From the NCBI GenBank assembly GCA_038217425.1, contig JBBQPM010000077.1:1-29794 (forward strand): a DNA stretch of 29,794 nt, in the 5' to 3' direction. The notes beneath the pieces are model-generated. The model made no database searches and was not told the origin of the DNA. It saw only the letters and a list, made by a program, of their open reading frames with translations. This DNA is from JAIEPT01 sp038217425 (GTDB lineage: Bacteria > Planctomycetota > Planctomycetia > Gemmatales > Gemmataceae). The position numbers were made by a program, and so were the translations under genes. Every line of letters begins with the position of its first letter. The stretch's first letter is position 1. Below are positions 24,329 to 29,794 of this stretch, one piece after another.

Positions 24329-25864
24329 ATGAGACTCGCGCTACTCCTCGCTCTGATCTTCCCGGCATTGGCCCGCGCCGACGTCAAACTCCCGCCGCTC
24401 TTCAGCAACCACATGGTGCTGCAGCGCGAATTGCCCGTGCCGATCTGGGGCACGGCCAGTCCCGGCGAAAAAGTCATGGTCACGTTCCGCGAACAGACGC
24501 AATCCGCCGAGGCCGATGCGAAGGGGAACTGGAAGGTCAAGCTGGCGCCTCTCAAGGCAGGCGGGCCCGATGAACTCAGGATCGTCGCCAAGAATACGGT
24601 GACCCTCGAAGACGTCCTCGTCGGCGAAGTCTGGGTCGGCTCCGGCCAATCGAACATGGCGGGCCTCGTGCGCGGCTACGCATTGAACGACAAGGTGCTC
24701 AAAGAACTCGCCGGCACTTCGTATCCCAAGCTCCGCTTCATGAAGGTCGGCAAGCCCGGTTGGGAAGTCTCCACGCCCGTCACCAACGACTCCTTCTCCG
24801 CGCTCCTCTTTCCGTTCGGCGTGCGTTTGCAGCAGGAACTCAATATTCCCGTCGGCCTGATGCTCGGCGCCGTCGGCGGCACGCCCTCGGGTTACTGGCT
24901 CACCGAAGAGATGCTCGCGGCCGACGCGCCAGCGCAACAGGTCATCAAGAAGTTCGCGGCCACCTACGATCTCGAGGACGCCAAGAAAAAGCATGAAAGG
25001 GCGCTCGCCTTCTGGGCGAAAGCCGTCGAGAAGGCGAAGCTCGAAAAGGCGAAGGCGCCGAACCGACCGCAAACGCCGACGGCGGCCGGCGGCATCGACG
25101 GCAAGATGGGATTCCTCTACGAAGCCCACATCAAGCCGTTCGTCCCCTACGCGATTCGCGGCGTGCTCTGGGATCAGGGCGAGTCCGGCACCCGCGTCAC
25201 CGGCGTCGATCAATACACCGTGATGGGCGCCCTCATCCGCGGCTGGCGCGCCGTCTGGGGCCTGGACTTCGCCTTCATCTTCGTCGAGAAACCCAGCGGC
25301 GGCGGACCCGCCTGGGATTACGCCGACGCCGTCACCGACCAGGCCGACAAGTTCGCCAAGCTCCCCGAAAAGCAGCCGTTCTTCGCCGACGGGGCTTACC
25401 GCGAAAATCACATCCGCATCATGAACTACCCCAACACCGGCATGGCCAGCACCAGCGACCTGGGCCCCGGCACGCATCCCACCAACAAGTCCGGCTACGG
25501 CACCCGCGCCAGCCGGGTCGCCCTCGGCATGGTTTACGGCAAGAAGATCGAGATCTACGGCCCCATTTATGAGAGCCACAAGATCGAAGGCAACAAGATC
25601 CGCATCGAGTACAAACACGTGGGCCAGGGCCTGGCGTTCAAGCACGGCGAGAAACTGCAGGGCTTCGCGATCGCCGGCGCCGACCAGACCTTCGTCTGGG
25701 CCGACGCCGTCATCGACGGTTCCACCGTGGTCGTTTCGAGCCCGAAGGTCTCGGTGCCGACGGCGGTCCGCTACGCCTGGGCCAAGGCGCATCCCTGGGC
25801 CAACCTCTTCAACCGCGACGGCCTCCCCGCGCTCGCGTTCCGCACGGACGCCTGGGAGAAATGA
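24329..25864 (+). CDS. Secreted sialate O-acetylesterase-like (SASA) hydrolase
   Basis: The 511-residue protein starts at ATG 24329, with AGGA at 24314-24317 (a rather long 11-base spacer). The signal peptide is MRLALLLALIFPALARA. The N-terminal beta domain has LPPLFSNHMVLQRELPVPIWG, typical of this family. The SGNH-type nucleophile is in SGQSNM (Ser108), and VLWDQGES is the second family signature. The family removes acetyl esters from sialic acids and other sugars, including hemicellulose; planctomycetes have many copies. A lysine- and glutamate-rich helical insertion (about residues 210-255) interrupts the catalytic domain. The stop TGA overlaps the start of the next gene, so the two are translated together. 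Confidence 0.9.
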   Translation: MRLALLLALIFPALARADVKLPPLFSNHMVLQRELPVPIWGTASPGEKVMVTFREQTQSAEADAKGNWKVKLAPLKAGGPDELRIVAKNTVTLEDVLVGEVWVGSGQSNMAGLVRGYALNDKVLKELAGTSYPKLRFMKVGKPGWEVSTPVTNDSFSALLFPFGVRLQQELNIPVGLMLGAVGGTPSGYWLTEEMLAADAPAQQVIKKFAATYDLEDAKKKHERALAFWAKAVEKAKLEKAKAPNRPQTPTAAGGIDGKMGFLYEAHIKPFVPYAIRGVLWDQGESGTRVTGVDQYTVMGALIRGWRAVWGLDFAFIFVEKPSGGGPAWDYADAVTDQADKFAKLPEKQPFFADGAYRENHIRIMNYPNTGMASTSDLGPGTHPTNKSGYGTRASRVALGMVYGKKIEIYGPIYESHKIEGNKIRIEYKHVGQGLAFKHGEKLQGFAIAGADQTFVWADAVIDGSTVVVSSPKVSVPTAVRYAWAKAHPWANLFNRDGLPALAFRTDAWEK

Positions 25865-26328
25865 TGCATTCCGAAGAAGAGGCGACCGCCTACCACGAAG
25901 CGGGCCATGCGGTGCTCGCCTTGTCCCTGGGCAGACCGGTGCAGCGCGTGAGCATCTTGCCGGACCACCGTTATCTCGGCATCTGTGAGTTCGGCAAGGG
26001 CTCGACGCGGCCGACGCCCGATTGGCTCGAGCGCGAGATCCTGATCGCCCTGGGCGGCATCGCGGCCGAGGCGCGCTTCACTGGAACCTACGACTGGGAG
26101 ACTGCCGCCAAGGACGAGCGCTACGTCCGCGTCTTGACCGAGGAACGCGCCGGCGGTGAGAAGCGTGCGGTAAAGCTGCAGCGGCGCATGCTCTCCAAGG
26201 CGGAGCATCTGCTCGCCGACGAGGCGCTCTGGCAAGCGGTGGAGTTGATCGCCGCGGAACTGCTGCGCGTGGGCGAGATCAGCGGCCGAACCGCGCGCCA
26301 TCTATTTGAGCGGGCCAAGAATCGTTGA
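25864..26328 (+). CDS. Stand-alone M41 (FtsH-type) peptidase-domain protein
   Basis: The 154-residue protein starts at ATG 25864, overlapping the previous stop as TGATG, with GGGAG five bases before it; ATG 25861 is an alternative with a two-base spacer. YHEAGHAVLALSLGRPVQRVSILP matches the zinc site of FtsH-type M41 peptidases (HEAGH at residues 11-15). GGIAAEARF and TAAKDE (Asp84) align with the downstream GGxAAE and TxAxxD elements that hold the third zinc ligand. There is no AAA ATPase module and no membrane segment, and the protein is much shorter than FtsH (about 600 residues). It may be an independent protease or rely on a partner for unfolding. Coupling to a secreted esterase gene has no obvious explanation. 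Confidence 0.82.
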   Translation: MHSEEEATAYHEAGHAVLALSLGRPVQRVSILPDHRYLGICEFGKGSTRPTPDWLEREILIALGGIAAEARFTGTYDWETAAKDERYVRVLTEERAGGEKRAVKLQRRMLSKAEHLLADEALWQAVELIAAELLRVGEISGRTARHLFERAKNR

Positions 26329-26351
26329 AGCCGCCTTTTTTTGAGGATCGT

Positions 26352-26861
26352 GTGGCATCAGTCACTGCCGACATTTCGCTTGATGGATTGCTACTCAACG
26401 GCCGATTGTTCAGTACGCCGGAGTTGCCGGCCGAATATGCGGCGATCCTTGGTGCGGCGGGTCGAATCGTGGAGCCATCAACGCCGGCGCCATATGGGCA
26501 TCGCAACAACCAAATTCACCTGTTCGATGAGCTCGGCCTCTACCTGATCGAGCACCACACGACGCGGCTAGTTGACGCTGTCGTTTTTGTCCTGTGGTTG
26601 GAGGAATCGCCATTCAAACCGGCTTGCGAGTTCACCGGTCAATTGGCAGTCGGGGGCGTGAACGTTTGCCCGGGAATGCTAGTCAAAGAGTTTTCGGGAA
26701 GCACAATAGCGTTCACGGGGCCAGTGTTGGGTCTTTGGAGCGCCGAGAAAAATGGAGCATGGATTGGCCTTCGGGCCGCCGGAATACGCCAACGGAACGG
26801 TCGCCGCGGAAGGCGGCTCAAACTCGAGAATGTAAGCGTTTGTTTCACGTCCCCGAAATGA
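26352..26861 (+). CDS. Unrecognised 169-residue protein, immunity-like pattern, atypical codon use
   Basis: The best start is GTG 26352, with GAGGA at 26343-26347 close upstream; a TTG at 26325 overlaps the previous stop and is less likely. ISLDGLLLNGRLF, AAILGAAGRIV and NQIHLFDELGLYLIE resemble the front half of small intracellular proteins often found as immunity partners or orphan cassette genes. I cannot name a family with confidence. No signal peptide or membrane segment is present. Codon third positions are less biased to G and C than in the neighbours, which suggests transfer. An attC-like half-site follows seven bases after its stop. Confidence 0.6.
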   Translation: MASVTADISLDGLLLNGRLFSTPELPAEYAAILGAAGRIVEPSTPAPYGHRNNQIHLFDELGLYLIEHHTTRLVDAVVFVLWLEESPFKPACEFTGQLAVGGVNVCPGMLVKEFSGSTIAFTGPVLGLWSAEKNGAWIGLRAAGIRQRNGRRGRRLKLENVSVCFTSPK

Positions 26862-26868
26862 AGTCGGC

Positions 26869-26894
26869 GGCTAACACGTCGCTGCAAGCTAACG
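26869..26894 (+). other. attC-like half-site (possible integron cassette relic)
   Basis: ggctaacacgtcgctgcaag followed by ctaacg resembles the left half (R'' and L'' boxes) of integron attC recombination sites, usually written as gcctaaca-n-tcg-t-caagc--acg. It starts seven bases after a stop codon, where a cassette attC is expected. The matching right half with a GTTRRRY core was not found, so at most a fragment remains. Confidence 0.4.
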
Positions 26895-26907
26895 TTTGAG
26901 AATCATC

Positions 26908-28911
26908 ATGAATGTACGCGTTCCCCTCCTCTTGTTGTTGATCTTCCCACCCGCTCTCTCAGCCGACGAGCTGCGTCTCAAGGCCCGCGATCTTTACGAC
27001 AAGGGTGTGTCGCACCATCTTCGGCTCTCCGCCGACGGCGCGTCGCTCGAACTGGAAGAAGGCGAACTCTTCGAGGACGATGGCCCCGCCGCGGGGTTCT
27101 CGTACAAGCCCAATGAGGAGAAACTCTCCGGTACCGTCTGGATCAAGAAGGAGTTCATCCTCCCGAACCCGCAGACGCGCAAGGCCACCCTCCTCGTCGG
27201 CTCCGGCGGCAATCTGCAAGCGCTCGTCAACGGCAAGCCGCACGAGCTGAAGAAGATCGGCAAGGCGGGCAACTATTGGGAGATGTATGAGCTCGCTCCG
27301 GAAACGCTCAAGGCGGGCAAGAACGACGTCGTGCTGTTCGGCGCCGGCAAGGTCTGGATAGCCCGGGCCGAGGATTTCGCCGCCGGCTCGATCGAACGCG
27401 CGAAGCATCCCAATCGGAGTGCCAAGAGCAAGGACGCGGGCAAGACCTGGGATTACGACCGCCTGGGGCCCAAGGACGATCTCGACGGCGAATACTACGT
27501 CCGTCTCTTCCTCCAGCGCCATCAGCCCAGCGGAACGCTGCTGCTGCCGGTGTTCGACGCGGGCAACCTCAGCGGCAAAACGATCGCCCCGCCGCTCACG
27601 TCGCTGGCGCACTGGAGCGTGTCGCACAAAACCCAACTGACCGGGAAGAGCCGAATCGGACTCCGCGCCCGCACGGGGACGACGCCCGTGCCCGACGAGA
27701 AGAACTGGACCGACTGGCAACCCCTCCCCGGGGCCGGCAAGCCGCTCGTGCATCGCTATCTGCAAGTCGAAGTGGAACTGGCGACTGACGATCCGCTGCA
27801 CACGCCGCAGCTCAAGGAGATCCTCATCGAGGTCGTGCCTCAACGTCCCGCGGACTGGACCGCGAAGGTCAAAGTCGTGCAGGCGCAGAACGAGGAGATC
27901 GTCCGTTCGTCGATACCGTTTCAGTACGAACCGTTCGGCCAATCCGATCTCGCCCGGCTCCGCGAACAGTTCAAATTGGACGACGTCGTGAAGGGCGCCA
28001 AGACCGAATTCGAGCTGATCGGCAAGCTGGCGGCCTGGGCGTCGAAGCAGTGGAGTAAGGGGCATCTGAGCGAGATCTACCCCGCCTGGAACGCCCTGGA
28101 GATTCTCAAGGCCCACACCGACGGCAAACCCGTGGGGGGCTTCTGCCAACATTACAACTTGACGTTCCTGCAGGCGTGCGAGAGTTTCGGCATCCCGGGA
28201 CGGGCCGTGTCGATCGGCGCCGGCGGCTTCGTCGATAAGCCGAGCAAGAGCGGGCACGAGGTCGTCGAGATCTGGTCCAACGAACACAAGAAGTGGGTCT
28301 ACGTCGACGGCGACCTCGCCTGGTATGTGATCGACGTCGGCACGAAGCGGCCTTTATCGCTTTTGGAACTACGCAGCCGACAGCTCGCGGGACTGATTCC
28401 GGGCATGCTCGTCAAGGAGACCGAGTTCGTCAAGGTCGGCGAGTCCGAGCGAGCGCAGCACTGGGGCAGCCTCGAAAAGGGCCCCGCGTTCGGCGAACTG
28501 CGTCTGATCCCACGCAGCAATTTCCTCGAACAGAGGGCGCCGTTGCCGCTCAACCAGGGCATGCGCGGCTGGTTCTGGACGGGTCATCATGTGTGGACCG
28601 ACAGCGACATGCCCGCGGCGCTCCTCTACGGCAACCGCGTCACGCATCGCCGGAACTGGGAATGGACGCTCAACCAGGCGCACTACACGCTCGAGGCGAC
28701 CGCGACCCCCGGCGAGATCCGCGTGCACCTGGACACCCATACGCCGGGCTTCGCGACATTTTTGGCCGACATCGACGGCAAGGGGAAGCAGCCGGTGACG
28801 TCGGGATTTCTGTGGAAACTGCACAGCGGCACGAATCGGCTCGAAGTCTGGCCACGCAACGACGCCGGCCGCGAGGGGATTGTGAGCCGGGTCGTGCTCG
28901 ACGTTCCGTGA
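26908..28911 (+). CDS. Secreted transglutaminase-like (papain-fold) protein
   Basis: The 667-residue protein starts at ATG 26908; a TTG at 26896 would put extra residues before the signal peptide. No strong ribosome site is visible. The signal peptide is MNVRVPLLLLLIFPPALSA. Residues 20-320 are beta-rich and may bind a glycan or protein. The transglutaminase core follows: GGFCQHYN (Cys413), SGHEVVEIW (His450) and WVYVDGD (Asp467), with spacings typical of the Cys-His-Asp triad. Bacterial members are usually peptidases or amidases rather than cross-linking enzymes. The C-terminal 150 residues are again beta-rich. It is flanked by two genes of different codon style. Confidence 0.85.
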   Translation: MNVRVPLLLLLIFPPALSADELRLKARDLYDKGVSHHLRLSADGASLELEEGELFEDDGPAAGFSYKPNEEKLSGTVWIKKEFILPNPQTRKATLLVGSGGNLQALVNGKPHELKKIGKAGNYWEMYELAPETLKAGKNDVVLFGAGKVWIARAEDFAAGSIERAKHPNRSAKSKDAGKTWDYDRLGPKDDLDGEYYVRLFLQRHQPSGTLLLPVFDAGNLSGKTIAPPLTSLAHWSVSHKTQLTGKSRIGLRARTGTTPVPDEKNWTDWQPLPGAGKPLVHRYLQVEVELATDDPLHTPQLKEILIEVVPQRPADWTAKVKVVQAQNEEIVRSSIPFQYEPFGQSDLARLREQFKLDDVVKGAKTEFELIGKLAAWASKQWSKGHLSEIYPAWNALEILKAHTDGKPVGGFCQHYNLTFLQACESFGIPGRAVSIGAGGFVDKPSKSGHEVVEIWSNEHKKWVYVDGDLAWYVIDVGTKRPLSLLELRSRQLAGLIPGMLVKETEFVKVGESERAQHWGSLEKGPAFGELRLIPRSNFLEQRAPLPLNQGMRGWFWTGHHVWTDSDMPAALLYGNRVTHRRNWEWTLNQAHYTLEATATPGEIRVHLDTHTPGFATFLADIDGKGKQPVTSGFLWKLHSGTNRLEVWPRNDAGREGIVSRVVLDVP

Positions 28912-28983
28912 GCGCGTGTCAGTGCCGGAGCGCCAGGGACGCGGGACGCAGTGGCGTTGCGGAAGTTCCGAGGTGAAGGACGT

Positions 28984-29514
28984 ATGGCGTTCTTTTTCGC
29001 GACAGCGGACGACTTGCTACCGGTGCTGCTGATCGTTGAGGCCAAGCACGCGGTCGTGTACACGCCGTTTGACCACATTTACGAGCCGACGACAGTTCAC
29101 TACTACTCGGCCCGGGATCTCACCACCTTGTTCCTGCCGCAGCCGTTCGAGTCGGCCGCAGGAGGCCCTGCGTATCTCGTCACTGAGGCTGGTACAAATG
29201 TGATCTTGCGGCAGTTGTCTAGGTACGAAGGTAAGGATCGGTGGTCGGTCGATCAGCTCGCCAATCCAGACAGCACGGTCCTTCAGCACGGCGGCTTATT
29301 TAAGGAGAACGTTCTGCTCAATGGCGAAGTCCGGACCGCGTGCAAGACGAAAGTCGCTCAGCGGCTGCAGCGGGCCTTCGATGTCGCGATTCGCAAACAT
29401 TTCGTCAAGGTTAAGGCGTTCTACGTCGGGCCGGCCGCGCTAGTGTTGTTGGATTCGGGCTGTCGTCTGACTGCTGCCGAGCAGTGTCCTCGGGAATTCG
29501 ATCTGCGCCGCTGA
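28984..29514 (+). CDS. Unrecognised 176-residue cytoplasmic protein
   Basis: The chosen start is ATG 28984, with GAAGGA four bases upstream; the GTG at 28951 has no ribosome site. The sequence is mixed alpha/beta with no signal peptide. The C-terminal stretch KAFYVGPAALVLLDSGCRLT and then PREFDLRR has the look of a conserved small domain, but I cannot name it. Codon use is less GC-biased than in the surrounding secreted-enzyme genes, as for the gene at 26352. The two may have arrived by transfer. No function is proposed. Confidence 0.55.
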   Translation: MAFFFATADDLLPVLLIVEAKHAVVYTPFDHIYEPTTVHYYSARDLTTLFLPQPFESAAGGPAYLVTEAGTNVILRQLSRYEGKDRWSVDQLANPDSTVLQHGGLFKENVLLNGEVRTACKTKVAQRLQRAFDVAIRKHFVKVKAFYVGPAALVLLDSGCRLTAAEQCPREFDLRR

Positions 29515-29571
29515 TCCCGCTGCAAGACCCCCCAAGCTGGTGCTCCGGCTCTGAAAACTTAACTCCCGTCA

Positions 29572-29794
29572 CTACTTACTCAGAACGGCGCTCACGAGCC
29601 CTTGCGCCTCGGCCACGATGGCGCTCAGGTGGGCTTCGCTCTGGAAGCTCTCGGCGTAGATCTTGTAGATGTTCTCCGTCCCCGAAGGCCGGGCCGCGAA
29701 CCAGCCGTTGGCGGTGACGACCTTGAGCCCGCCGATGGAGGCGCCGTTGCCTGGCGCTTTGGTCAACTTGGCGAGGATCGGCTCGCCCGCTAGC
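29572..29794 (-). CDS. pgm: Phosphoglucomutase, C-terminal fragment (5' end beyond window)
   Basis: The minus-strand frame is open to the window edge, giving the last 73 or so residues. KAPGNGASIGGLKV, then NGWFAARPSGTENIYKIYAE, matches the C-terminal domain of alpha-D-glucose phosphate-specific phosphoglucomutase. The ARPSGTE loop binds the substrate phosphate. The enzyme interconverts glucose 1-phosphate and glucose 6-phosphate in the cytoplasm. The WFAARPSGTE context favours Pgm over the shorter phosphomannomutases. The stop is TAG at 29574-29572. It is convergent with the unrecognised gene to its left, 57 bases away. Confidence 0.93.
   Translation of the reverse strand, partial: LAGEPILAKLTKAPGNGASIGGLKVVTANGWFAARPSGTENIYKIYAESFQSEAHLSAIVAEAQGLVSAVLSK

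Noticed and set aside
24341..25792. A 483-codon minus-strand frame opposite the sialate O-acetylesterase gene
   Set aside because: No ribosome site or recognisable domain; it is the shadow of a gene with strong family motifs.

Overview
The window comes from a GC-rich bacterial chromosome that is almost certainly planctomycetal. The clues are a cysteine-rich YTV-type envelope protein, a giant DUF4347/beta-helix/cadherin-like surface protein with a degenerate LEPR-type N-terminus, a STAND-type ATPase fused to WD40 repeats through a linker typical of planctomycete kinase-WD40 proteins, and many secreted SGNH, SASA and alpha/beta-hydrolase esterases. No rRNA, tRNA, CRISPR array, insertion sequence or phage gene was recognised.

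Layout. 1-732 is the 3' part of a deoxyhypusine-synthase-like (homospermidine-type) enzyme. 937-3151 holds a secreted SGNH hydrolase and a zinc-ribbon protein. 3310-9690 is a 2126-residue surface protein with an ABABA higher-order repeat. 9851-13213 is the ATPase-WD40 protein. 13627-14691 is the YTV-type protein, followed by a clear intrinsic terminator. 14951-15446 has a PilZ protein and a Flp pilin gene that converge and overlap by 11 bases. 15960-20557 carries a secreted gluzincin peptidase, a MatC-like carrier and a MatB-like malonyl-CoA synthetase; the last two suggest malonate uptake and activation without a decarboxylase in view.

20622-24223 (minus strand) holds an SGNH hydrolase, a FkbM methyltransferase and a secreted alpha/beta-hydrolase. 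24329-26328 holds a sialate O-acetylesterase-like enzyme overlapped by a stand-alone M41 (FtsH-type) protease domain with no AAA module. 26352-29514 has two small unrecognised genes with less GC-biased codon use on either side of a secreted transglutaminase-like protein. The first is followed directly by a sequence resembling half of an integron attC site. The window ends inside phosphoglucomutase (pgm, minus strand).

The most unusual non-coding signal is a set of eight long inverted repeats belonging to about six sequence families. They sit in most gaps that follow a plus-strand stop codon, and one overlaps the stop codon itself. They look like REP doublets (REPINs) or repeat-derived terminators. 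All functions are read from motifs by eye; no searches were run.
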